From NCBI GenBank assembly GCA_006247105.1, contig CM016926.1, positions 1,674,001-1,738,000 on the forward strand: 64,000 bases of DNA, written 5' to 3'. Origin of the DNA: Giardia muris (Eukaryota; Fornicata; Diplomonadida; Hexamitidae). Position 1 is the first letter of the stretch, and every line of letters starts with the position of its first letter. The translations under genes were made by a program, and so were the position numbers. Shown in pieces: positions 1 through 9,200 of the stretch. The notes below the pieces were generated by a model. The model had not been told where the DNA came from and searched no databases. It saw only the letters and a list, made by a program, of their open reading frames with translations.

Positions 1-44
1 ATTTGAAATGGAATTCGGGGGCTTTGAAACCGACCAGGAGAACG

Positions 45-416
45 ATGAGGCCGCGTCCCCGCAAGGCACTCAAGAAGGATCAGCGTGATATCCGTTATGC
101 TCTCGACTGTTCAGAGGGGAAGGACCTCGAGGTTCGTACCTCCGACCTCGTCGACTTCTTCAAGAAGTCCTTCAAGATCGACGAGCGCCGCGGGAGGCTT
201 GAGGGGAAGGTCGCGATCAAGGCCGACGGCGACAAGCTTATCATCCAGACGACGGGGTACGAGTTCTCGAAGAGCTACGTGAAGTATCTTGCCAAGCGTT
301 TCCTTGCGCGTGATTATCGAGATATCTTCCGAATCGTCAGTGTCTCTGAGGAGGAGTACAAGCTCGAACCATATCCTGTCGGAGATGACGAGGAAGAAGA
401 GGATGGGGCGGAGTAA
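45..416 (+). CDS. RPL22: 60S ribosomal protein eL22
   Basis: Component of the large cytosolic ribosomal subunit. The 123-residue product is close to the usual eL22 length (about 128). It shows the family core: a basic N-terminus, a segment with VDFFKKSFKI, a YVKYLAKRFL helix, and the RDIFRIVSV strand before an acidic tail (DDEEEEDGAE) typical of eL22. The ATG at 45 is chosen because the upstream in-frame extension opens only with TTG at the window edge. The stop is followed within a few bases by AGTAAGT-like sequence, resembling the Giardia AGTRAAY polyadenylation signal. The neighbour ends tail-to-tail 18 bp away. Confidence 0.9.
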   Translation: MRPRPRKALKKDQRDIRYALDCSEGKDLEVRTSDLVDFFKKSFKIDERRGRLEGKVAIKADGDKLIIQTTGYEFSKSYVKYLAKRFLARDYRDIFRIVSVSEEEYKLEPYPVGDDEEEEDGAE

Positions 417-434
417 GTGCTCGGGAAGCTAAAC

Positions 435-1556
435 TTAGGGTAAATTCCCCTTAGAAGAAGAACCGTCAAGTTGAGCTTGTCCTGTAGGTGGGAAGATGGA
501 CCTTCTTCCAATGATGGCTTGGACTGCTCCGAGGCTTGCGTAAACTTCTCTAAGAACTGATCTTGGGTCGAGTTCCGGTTCCGTTGCACGGCTGTTGAGG
601 GAGCGATCGGCTACGACCTTTTCGATGAGGGTCTTACAGGAAGGACAACGAGAGGTACTAGGGCTGAGGTAAATACAACGACCTTGATAAAGGAGGTCTG
701 TGATCTGGGTGAAGCAGACGGTACAGAGCTGGTGCCCACATGGGGCTAGGACTAACGCTTGACGTTCAGAATCATAAGGGTCGTTACAAGAAGGACAGAG
801 TAATGAAAGACTATTGGAGATGATTTCGGAAGTATGGTGAATGGACCGCTGGGCGTCTCTATAGGCTTCTGCACATGCTTTTTGTAACATGGTGAGTCTA
901 TTCTGAACGCATTGTGCCATTCGGAACAACTTCTCTTCCAGGGGTGAAGGAAGATCATCATTAGCGTTATGCCATTTCAAGAAGCGAGCAAGCTCGTCCA
1001 AAGAGGACTTGAAGTTTAACGAGCGAAGATCATTAAGCTTGTGATCGAGGTTTCCTAGGAGTGATTCCAGACGACTATGATCCGTTTCAAAGGCTGCGGC
1101 TAACAACTCGACCTTGTTATCATAGAACCGATTGATAGCGAGGATATCATTGTTTGCTAAGCCTTTGAGTCGATCCACATACTTGTTGAATTGTTTAATG
1201 ATAACTTCTGCGCGTTTCGTCAATACTCCTTCAAGATTCTCCTCCTTTAAGAACGTCCGTATCTTATCAACCTCATCAAGGTTAAGGTCACGGATATGAC
1301 TGACCAGAAGGTTTTCGAGTTCATTATCATCGTGGATGAGGTCATACTCTGCTAAATTGACGATAACGCCGGAATCGACTCCCAACAGGGGTTGCGAATC
1401 AAGGCCTCTGGTCATAGGCTGATCACGATGATTAACAGGGTATGCGTCATATACCTGTAACGATTTCTCGGGTTGTACCTTGTCGATTAGCATCGGTTGG
1501 ACCAATAGTGCTTCATCTCGTATGAGTGGGTCTGTAGACCGTGAATTGAGTTCCAT
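435..1556 (-). CDS. RING-HC zinc finger protein with helical N-terminal region
   Basis: Probable E3 ubiquitin ligase, 373 residues. The RING ligands are visible: C254, C257, C273, H275, C278, C281, C304 and C307, so the spacing before the last Cys pair is long (22 residues, with an inserted loop). Residues about 75-250 are charged and helical and may form coiled coil. There is no membrane segment. The start ATG shares a 7-bp spacer with the divergent membrane-protein gene. The assignment to a RING protein is firm; the substrate and the precise family are unknown. Confidence 0.8.
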   Translation of the reverse strand: MELNSRSTDPLIRDEALLVQPMLIDKVQPEKSLQVYDAYPVNHRDQPMTRGLDSQPLLGVDSGVIVNLAEYDLIHDDNELENLLVSHIRDLNLDEVDKIRTFLKEENLEGVLTKRAEVIIKQFNKYVDRLKGLANNDILAINRFYDNKVELLAAAFETDHSRLESLLGNLDHKLNDLRSLNFKSSLDELARFLKWHNANDDLPSPLEEKLFRMAQCVQNRLTMLQKACAEAYRDAQRSIHHTSEIISNSLSLLCPSCNDPYDSERQALVLAPCGHQLCTVCFTQITDLLYQGRCIYLSPSTSRCPSCKTLIEKVVADRSLNSRATEPELDPRSVLREVYASLGAVQAIIGRRSIFPPTGQAQLDGSSSKGNLP

Positions 1557-1563
1557 TTATAAG
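1557..1563. promoter_or_regulatory. shared divergent initiator (7 bp)
   Basis: Only TTATAAG separates the two divergent start codons (RING protein at 1556 on the minus strand, membrane protein at 1564 on the plus strand). AT-rich initiators next to the ATG are the known Giardia core promoter type. Each gene's transcription control must extend into the coding region of the other. Confidence 0.5.
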
Positions 1564-2139
1564 ATGCTCCCATCGATTTGGGTATTTGGGACGTTTGGGA
1601 CGTTTGCTCTATCCCTATGGACTTGGATATATATATGGGACGGCGTAAGCCTTCCACCCTCTTTGGGGATACTTTGGGGTCCTCTTACAGTGATTCATAG
1701 GTCATGCCTCATTGATTTCATGGTTTGTTATATCTCAGCAGTATATGCGTGCGCTTATTATGGCATGCGGTACGTTATCTCCTATAAGATGAACCCGATA
1801 CATTACGCACATCTTCTCTTCCTGTGCACTGCTCTTTATATCCCCATCTATATCCCTTTGAGTCTCATCAGCTACGAACTATTACGCTGCAGAAAAGGTA
1901 TTCATCAATACCTTTGCATACTACAGCTTTATCTCCTTTGCCTCTTCTATTTACTCCGTCAGATTTGGTTATATTACAGTTCCATCAATAGTAATGTCGT
2001 TTATGCACTTAGTCTAACTTACACGCTTCTTGAGTGTGCTCATCTCTATTTAGGTGAACAGGATACTATCAACAGCGACGTCAGTATCACTTCCTTCGGT
2101 TCCACGTCCACCAGGAACCGATCTCGAAGTCCCCACTGA
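1564..2139 (+). CDS. multi-pass membrane protein of unknown function
   Basis: A 191-residue product rich in Leu, Tyr and Ile, with about five hydrophobic segments (for example around 5-20, 45-65, 75-105 and 115-140) and a short Ser/Arg-rich tail. I recognise no family. The ATG at 1564 is preferred over earlier in-frame codons because those lie in the coding region of the divergent RING gene and encode a non-hydrophobic stretch. The last 90 bp overlap the 3' end of the opposite-strand coiled-coil gene, which is unusual even here. It fills what would otherwise be a 490-bp gap, and its composition looks like real protein, but the call rests on that alone. Confidence 0.65.
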   Translation: MLPSIWVFGTFGTFALSLWTWIYIWDGVSLPPSLGILWGPLTVIHRSCLIDFMVCYISAVYACAYYGMRYVISYKMNPIHYAHLLFLCTALYIPIYIPLSLISYELLRCRKGIHQYLCILQLYLLCLFYLLRQIWLYYSSINSNVVYALSLTYTLLECAHLYLGEQDTINSDVSITSFGSTSTRNRSRSPH

Positions 2140-4920
2140 AAGTGACGCCTCTGGCAAATAGGTTGACGATACCTCATGTCCACTATGAGGTTGACGCACA
2201 AATGGGTTTGTCCTTTCATCTCCACCCTTCCTTGTCTGCGATAAAAGCTCCTCAAAGTCCTTTCTTGAAAGCGAGACTCCAATATCGGATACATGCGTCC
2301 CACCAATCGAAGGAGATGGCAAAGGAAGGGTACTAATCGCAAGATATGACTCTCCAGGTTGTCCAGGCTGTTGCTTGGGAGGTGTCGATTCTGGTTTTGG
2401 TTCTGAGTATTCAGAAGAGTCTTTGAGAGGTCGAAACGTCGTCAAGTACGTATTCAAGCTCATCGTTGACTCGAAAAGAGGTTGTCCTCCTCGCCCATCA
2501 ATAAGATGCTCGTATAAACGTGGGTCATCACTTACTTCCACAACCTTGCTGAACCGTACGCTTTTCCGCCCATCCGATGGCTCTGCTTCCGGTTCCGACG
2601 ATCTTGGCGTTCCTGGTAAGACTCCTGTCAAGTCCATAGCGGTTCGTGATTCTCCAAGTATTCCTTGCTGTGATCTATGAGTAACCCCGTTGGATGACCT
2701 ATGCGATACTACCATGCTTTCGAGCGCACTACTCCGAGAATCTGAAAGGCTTTTGGAGAACGAGGCACCGCTGATATCGGAAGCTGACGGTTCTGATAGT
2801 TGAGGATAAGGTGGTCGTGAAGGACGTGGAGATATCGTCCCCATAGGCACAGGTGGTTGCTTCGTTGGAGACTGACTAAATGAACGACGTAACATCTCTG
2901 TGGCGCTCTTGAGCAGATCCAAGTCTGCAAGGTCGTCCAATGTTTGTATCGCAGTATCGATGACCGAAGGTGTTTCAGTCCGAGTGGTCTCGGAGTAACC
3001 CCGGCTCTGAGGAATGACACGGGTGTATCGATCAGTGGATTCTGTCACATATGTGACTAAAATATCCAATAATTCCTCCACGTCCAAGCGAGCTCTTGCT
3101 TGTGTCAAAGCATCTACGAAGGCCTCCCGAAAAGGTTGGGAGCGTAAATACTCGACGGGACTGAGGCCATCGTTTCTTAGAGCCTCTAACTCCGCAAGGT
3201 GAGTTTTTCTAGCGTCTGCAAGGTTCGTTTCCACGGTTTTCCGAACCGTCTCATCCAGAGTCGCCCAGGCCGATTCGAGTTCCCTCCGTTCTGTAGCACA
3301 TTCCTCCAGGCGTGTATTGAGCTGATCACAAACATAAGAGAGTGAGGCCTCCTTATGATCAAGCTCCTCTTTCCGTTCGGTCAGGTATCTGAACAGGGTA
3401 TCCCGATCACGAAGGATAGTGGCTCGATGGTCTTCAAGGTGTAAGCTTGTCCTCTCCATGGTATGAGAAGGAGTTTGAAATGGGACCGAAGGGATAGGAC
3501 CGGACGCAACACTGGGTTGGTATTGGACTGCGAATGACCTCGTCGAGCCATGCGGCCTATATGTTAACATATAGGGCTGAGTAACCACTTGTCCAAATGA
3601 ATGGCGTTGAGGTGCCATCCCCGAAAACGTTAGGTCATCGTCGGTCCTTTGAGTCCCCATCGTCTCTGCGGTCGACAACACTAAGGAATCAACTCGACTG
3701 TTACGGTTCAGTATCGATTCGTATTCCTGAAGACGACGCATCTTCCGAGCCTCCATCGGTGATAATGCGCGAGTGGATGAAAATGCTAGAGCCGAATCCA
3801 CCGGTTGTGGTGCTATTGTTGATGCCGATCCCGATCCCGATGCTGATCCTGGCGCTTGGCTTGGAGGTGGATTCTGTTGTATGGACACAACCGCCGCTAA
3901 TTGGGCGCGAAGCTCCTCATTGGCGGCCTCTAAAGCTTGAAGACGCGGATCTGATGACGTCGATCGCTCTAGACATCGTAACTTTGCCTCAAGGATGGCA
4001 AGGTTGCTCGCCTGTTGCTGGATAACGGAATTGAGTTCCCGTAGCTCAGCTTGGTGCCGATGGTCAGTTTGGATACCCTCAAGCTCTCGTCGAAGACTAG
4101 CTCTCTCATCTGCCTTGGAAGCCGCCCCAAGTTGTTCTAGAAGTACACCTAACTGCCGTTCCCGCGCCAGTATGGCCTCCTCACGTGCACGGTACAAGGT
4201 ATCACGCTCCCGCATGGCCTCACGTTGTGCCGTGACCTCGATCTGCTCCGCAGTTAATCTCCGTTCCCGCTCATCAAGCTCACGCATTCGTACCGCACTC
4301 CGTGCCTCGAGTTCCTCGACGCGCTTCTCCAGCTCCTCCTTTCGGAGCTGCGTGAGACGGCTCAAAGTCTCTCGCTCCTGTAGCTCGGAACTACGCCGTG
4401 CAACCTCCCGCCCGGTCCGAATGGCTTCCTCATGCGCCTCTTCACACTCCGCCAATGCTGCCCGGTACTTCTGTTTCGTTAGATATAGATGTCTTCTTTC
4501 ACGCTTCAGTGATTCCTGCGCCTGGACGATGTGCATTGCCCGCTCCTCGATTCGGTGCTCCAGGTCTGCGTTCCGCATCTCCAGCCGTCGGCACTTCGTG
4601 AGGAGTGCGGTGTGCTCCTCGGTCTTGAGCTGTAGTGCCGTCTCTAGCCGTGCTAGCTCCAACCGGAGCCCTTCGGCTCGGGCCTCCCGGCTCTTGACCT
4701 GGTTAAGCTTATCTGTGAGCGCATCCATCTCCCGGGAGATTTCATCTGCACGTACCGCGAGCCGGTCCTCCCGTTCCTTGAGTCCGGCGAGGTACTCGTC
4801 GCGGAAAGTGTCGGCCCGCGAGAAGAAGTTCTCCGCGGCAGCTAGAGGGGCACTGAGGCCGCTGGAGGCATTGAGGGCGTCGGGAACGCGCGGGGGTCGT
4901 CGCAGACTGCCACGACTCAT
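2050..4920 (-). CDS. large coiled-coil protein
   Basis: 956 residues. After a short basic N-terminus (MSRGSLRRPP), residues about 35-340 form an almost unbroken heptad-rich coiled coil (repeated LxxRExEL and LEARxxV patterns). This is followed by a Ser/Pro-rich linker, a second shorter coiled coil near 500-600, and a disordered Ser/Thr-rich C-terminal third. No catalytic motif is visible. In Giardia such proteins are commonly cytoskeletal (basal body, disc or median body), but nothing here proves location. It is divergent from the pseudokinase gene across 19 bp, and its 3' end overlaps the plus-strand membrane-protein gene by 90 bp. Confidence 0.8.
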   Translation of the reverse strand: MSRGSLRRPPRVPDALNASSGLSAPLAAAENFFSRADTFRDEYLAGLKEREDRLAVRADEISREMDALTDKLNQVKSREARAEGLRLELARLETALQLKTEEHTALLTKCRRLEMRNADLEHRIEERAMHIVQAQESLKRERRHLYLTKQKYRAALAECEEAHEEAIRTGREVARRSSELQERETLSRLTQLRKEELEKRVEELEARSAVRMRELDERERRLTAEQIEVTAQREAMRERDTLYRAREEAILARERQLGVLLEQLGAASKADERASLRRELEGIQTDHRHQAELRELNSVIQQQASNLAILEAKLRCLERSTSSDPRLQALEAANEELRAQLAAVVSIQQNPPPSQAPGSASGSGSASTIAPQPVDSALAFSSTRALSPMEARKMRRLQEYESILNRNSRVDSLVLSTAETMGTQRTDDDLTFSGMAPQRHSFGQVVTQPYMLTYRPHGSTRSFAVQYQPSVASGPIPSVPFQTPSHTMERTSLHLEDHRATILRDRDTLFRYLTERKEELDHKEASLSYVCDQLNTRLEECATERRELESAWATLDETVRKTVETNLADARKTHLAELEALRNDGLSPVEYLRSQPFREAFVDALTQARARLDVEELLDILVTYVTESTDRYTRVIPQSRGYSETTRTETPSVIDTAIQTLDDLADLDLLKSATEMLRRSFSQSPTKQPPVPMGTISPRPSRPPYPQLSEPSASDISGASFSKSLSDSRSSALESMVVSHRSSNGVTHRSQQGILGESRTAMDLTGVLPGTPRSSEPEAEPSDGRKSVRFSKVVEVSDDPRLYEHLIDGRGGQPLFESTMSLNTYLTTFRPLKDSSEYSEPKPESTPPKQQPGQPGESYLAISTLPLPSPSIGGTHVSDIGVSLSRKDFEELLSQTRKGGDERTNPFVRQPHSGHEVSSTYLPEASLSVGTSRSVPGGRGTEGSDTDVAVDSILFT

Positions 4921-4939
4921 TTTTCAATCCGACGTTCGT
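4921..4939. promoter_or_regulatory. divergent intergenic promoter (19 bp)
   Basis: A 19-bp spacer between the start codons of the coiled-coil protein (minus) and the pseudokinase (plus). It begins with a T-run directly beside the minus-strand ATG, which reads as an A-tract before that start. Confidence 0.4.
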
Positions 4940-6286
4940 ATGACATCGGTTCCGGGTCTATTTGCGGGGCGCGAGCACGTCAGTCTGCAGCCCGAAGTAG
5001 CGAAGGTGAGTGACCTGTATGTGTTCCGACAAAGGCTGGCGGTCGGGCGTGCCAGCACCGTTCATCTCTGTCTAGATCTTACTACGGGGAAACAGGTTGC
5101 TATCCGTGCCGTGGATGCGAGCGCCCGGGACTTCAGCGAGGAGGGGCTTCTGCGGTGCGTTCAGACGCTCAGCCAGGCGAGGTGTCCATACGTTATCCGA
5201 TACGATAGAATACTAACGGGACCAACAAGGAAAGTCTATTATCTCGTATCCTCCCTCTACAAGGGCACTCTGGAGCAGTTCCTATCGACTTCTGACCGGA
5301 CAAACCCGGCGTTACAAGCGCGCCTTCATCGTTGGGCAACCCAGATCATTCGAGGGTTAGCCTTCCTACAAGAGAAGATCTGGTGGGTCAATACGGGACA
5401 GGTGGGGGGTTGGAACCCTATCCTCACGAGCGCGGATATACTCATCTCTGGAGATAGGTGCGTCATCTCTCCAAGTCTTAGTCAGTATTCTGGCGTTACT
5501 GTGACTATCGCACATGCAATCTTGCGTCGAGATTTACACTACACGGCACCAGAGAATATTGATCCAGATTGGAGGCGAACATTGACAAGTTCAGAGTATC
5601 GTGCTTCTCTTACTAAGGAAGCATCGTCATGGTCCTTGGGTTGTCTTCTTCATGAGATGCTAGTAGGAAAGGTCCCTTACACCAAGGCGATGCTACTTGG
5701 ACATCGATTGAGCCCTCCAAACCCAAAGTTCTTGTTTGAGAACCCTGACCAGGAGATGATCTCATTGATGAGAAGTCTTCTATCTCTTGATCCGAAAGAA
5801 CGACGAGGATTGTTGGACTTCACAAATAACTCCACTGCTCACTTAGAAGGAACCATGCCCACTCAACTTCTTCACCAGTTGGACATAGCACATCTGAAGC
5901 ATCTCTTATCTGAGCAAAGAGATGAGCTATTGAAGGCGAGCCAAAAGATCGCCCGCCTCGAACGCGAGTTATTAGAGGTACGTGAGGAGGATTCCATGAA
6001 GACGGTCGAGCTCTATCGAGATGCACGTGACCGTTTGGAGGAGGACATCTTCCCACACCTACAAGACGAGCTGGCTCGTTTACGAGATGAGAACAGAGAC
6101 TTGAAACGGAAATTGCAAGAAACCCAGATACCTACTACGGAAACTCCTCTTACAGACCTGCCCCTCTCCCAGCTCCTGATCGCCGAGAAGGTCTGCATGA
6201 AGAAGCTACACGCCCTTCGCCACCGGATCAAGTTCTTGAAGGCAAAAGAGGGGGCCGAAAAAAAGCATGGCAGGGATTGCCGATGA
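4940..6286 (+). CDS. protein pseudokinase with C-terminal coiled coil (NEK-like)
   Basis: 448 residues. Residues about 27-290 form a kinase fold: a VAIR strand at 53-56, where the catalytic Lys is Arg; a TAPE motif; and a WSLGCLLHEML helix F. The HRDLKPEN loop and DFG are absent, so catalysis is unlikely. Residues about 310-430 are coiled coil with leucine heptads, as in NEK kinases. The reading frame stays open far upstream, but that part is antisense to the coiled-coil gene; the ATG at 4940 gives the kinase N-lobe directly. Its last 20 bp overlap the start of the RPB2 gene in another frame. A scaffold or regulatory role is inferred. Confidence 0.8.
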   Translation: MTSVPGLFAGREHVSLQPEVAKVSDLYVFRQRLAVGRASTVHLCLDLTTGKQVAIRAVDASARDFSEEGLLRCVQTLSQARCPYVIRYDRILTGPTRKVYYLVSSLYKGTLEQFLSTSDRTNPALQARLHRWATQIIRGLAFLQEKIWWVNTGQVGGWNPILTSADILISGDRCVISPSLSQYSGVTVTIAHAILRRDLHYTAPENIDPDWRRTLTSSEYRASLTKEASSWSLGCLLHEMLVGKVPYTKAMLLGHRLSPPNPKFLFENPDQEMISLMRSLLSLDPKERRGLLDFTNNSTAHLEGTMPTQLLHQLDIAHLKHLLSEQRDELLKASQKIARLERELLEVREEDSMKTVELYRDARDRLEEDIFPHLQDELARLRDENRDLKRKLQETQIPTTETPLTDLPLSQLLIAEKVCMKKLHALRHRIKFLKAKEGAEKKHGRDCR

Positions 6287-9200
6287 TGCCATTTGGAAGG
6301 TCGTCGACGCCTGGTTCCACGGGAACGGCCTCGCGGCCCTCCAGATCAATAGCTACGATAACTTCATTGAGCATACCCTCGGGGCCATCATGAGCAGCTT
6401 CCCACCCCTCGAGATTATGAGAACGGATAACACAGGGTGCTACCGCCACCGCTTCCGCTTCGCCTCACCTACCGTCGTTCGGAACACTGTCCTGAAGCCC
6501 AACGATTGCCGCATTCAGTCCTCAAGCTACCTAACCCAGATGAAGGTTTATTTGCATTACGAATTTGACCGTATCGACCTCGAGAAGGGGGAGAAGCAGC
6601 AGACGATTTACTATGAGCCGAAGCTCATCGACTTCTGCCTGATGCCAGTCATGGTTCAGTCTTCGCTCTGTTACCTACGGCAGAATATAGCAGGAAATAT
6701 GGGACAAGGAATCGCTCAAAGACGCCATCGGATCATGATGGACGAGTGTCCGTACGACGAGGGTGGGTACTTCATCATTCGTGGTTCTGAAAAGGCTGTC
6801 ATCGCACAGGAGGCAAACCATTCGAATCGGGTTATGGTATTGCCAGGCGATAAGGGTAAGTCCGACCACGACCCCTTTGATGGCTGCACGGCCACCATTG
6901 ACTCCGTGAACCCCGTCACGGATGCACACTCAAAGCTGACCATCACTTGGAGGACCACCGGAGACTTGGTCCAGAAGGCGGGCGCACCGCAGCTTATGGC
7001 CCGGTGTGGGTCGGATCGGAATCGTGAGGAGATCCCCTTCTTTCTTCTTCTTATGGCACTTTGGCCTCATTCTAAATGCTCGGCGAAAGATCTCATCTCC
7101 CTTGTCTGTCTAGACGAGTCAGACACTGAACTGAACGAGCTGATTTACCCGAGCTTCGATCTATTGGAGAAGGCCAATAAGACGACTCAGGACGCGTGCT
7201 TGGATTTTCTTAAGACTCGACTCCTCTCGGCGACGGAGAACGTTGATGAGGATAAGCGTCGCCTGGATCTGATGAATTACATAGCGACCCGTATCCTACC
7301 ACACGTGGGGACCAGTCCAAGCGTTGATGACAAGCTTGCCAAGGCCTTCTTCCTTGGGTATATGGCACATCGCTTGCTCTTGGTGGTTGCAGGCCGTCGT
7401 ACCTATGACGATCGCGATCATTGGGGTGGGAAGCGTCTCAAGCTGACTGGCACCCTTTTGGCAGATAAGTTCCGGTACGAATACAATACGTTTCTCCAAA
7501 TGCTTGGAAAGCACCTGGGGAGCACTGGTCTCTTAGACCTTAGTACCCGCCGGACTGAGTTCTCAATGGACGACGGGTTTGAACCGCGAGAGGAGTATGC
7601 AGGTGGGTACAGTGATCCCCTTTTCCTCTCCAACCCATACAAACTTCTCTCTAAGATCCGAGACCTAGCAAACTCACATATCACAAAGAACCTTATCAGT
7701 GGGTTATCAACAGGGACCTGGAAGACAAATAATAGCGCTCAGGGGACCAAGTCTGGTGTCTCCCAAAGCCTTGTCCGACTCAGCTATACAAGCGCCCTTA
7801 GTCAGATTCGTCGGGCTAGTTCGGGAATTGAAGAAAGTTCCAAGGCAGTCGAGCCTCGGTTACTTCACACAACACAGTTTGGATACATTTGCCCAGCCGA
7901 GACTCCGGAAGGGGCCAAGGTCGGCTTGATGAAGAACATCGCATTGATGGCCCAAGTGACCACGGGGAACGACAACGATAGAGATAACATCCTCACGTTC
8001 ATCAAGGAGTATTCTGTACGAGACGAGACAGGGTGTAGCCTGGCGGCCCTCAAGACGTTTGGGACCATGCGGGACTCCCGTTCCCTCAACGACGTAAAGA
8101 TCTTCATCAACGGCGCCTGGATCGGCTCCATCGGTGGGGAACACATTCATAAACTCGTCGCGGATCTCCGGCAGCTGCGCTCGATGGGGCGGATTAGTCG
8201 TGATACCGGGATTGCATACCTGGCACATAAGCAGGAACTAGTGATCAGTACAGACTTTGGTCGTGTCACTCGTCCCCTCTTCGTCGTCGAAGCAACGACA
8301 GATCCAATCTTTAATCTTGTGATTGACCTACGCCTTATGCTCGAGCCAGCAGACTTGGAGGAGATGTGTCTTTGCGAACCTAAAGATCAATGGTCATACC
8401 TCACGGGGACTCTGAGTGAGAAAGGACGAGGTCGTCGGCTCATCGAATATCTGGACCCATATGAGGAGGAGAATTCTTACATTTGCATGGATATCTATCA
8501 CTTTCGACGGGAGATGGCGAAGGCGACAAGGATCAAGGACATCCTGGCACAACATCCATCGGAGACAGCTCTTGAGTACATCAAGACGCACAACGTACCA
8601 TTAGCGGCACACTACACACACCTGGAGATACACCCCTCGATGGTCCTGTCTGCTATTACGTCTCTCATCCCCTTTCCAGACCACAACCAGTCTCCTCGTA
8701 ACCTGTACCAAGCGTCAATGGGGAAGCAAGCAGTTGGGATCTACGCCCTCAACTTCATGAAGCGCTTTGATACCTCTTCGATTAACGTCATGCACTATCC
8801 ACAACTTCCACTCGTGACAACCAGATCGATGCCCCACGTCAAGTTTCGGTACCTCCCGGCGGGCCAGAACGCCATCGTAGCGATAGGGGTCTACTCGGGC
8901 TTCAACCAAGAGGATTCGCTGGTGATGTCCCAGTCCGCAGTTGACCGTGGCTTCATGCGGGCAACCTACTATCACACGTATGAGGATTATACGGGAAGCC
9001 GGACCAAGTCTCTCGATAGCCGTGAGAGGACGGAGAACTTCGGACGGCCAAATGAGCACGTACACGACCAGAAGGATCGAAGGTGTTGGGAGTACTTGGA
9101 GGCGGATGGCCTACCCGCGGTTGGGAAGGCCGCGGGAAACCAGAAGATCATCATCGGGAAGATAATCCCTCGCCAGATCTATCGTGGAGGGACGATCGAG

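Noticed and set aside
3995..4939. A long open frame upstream of the pseudokinase on the plus strand
   Set aside because: It is antisense to the coiled-coil gene and Ser/Arg-rich without domain; the open frame follows from codon bias on the other strand. The kinase N-lobe begins at the ATG at 4940.
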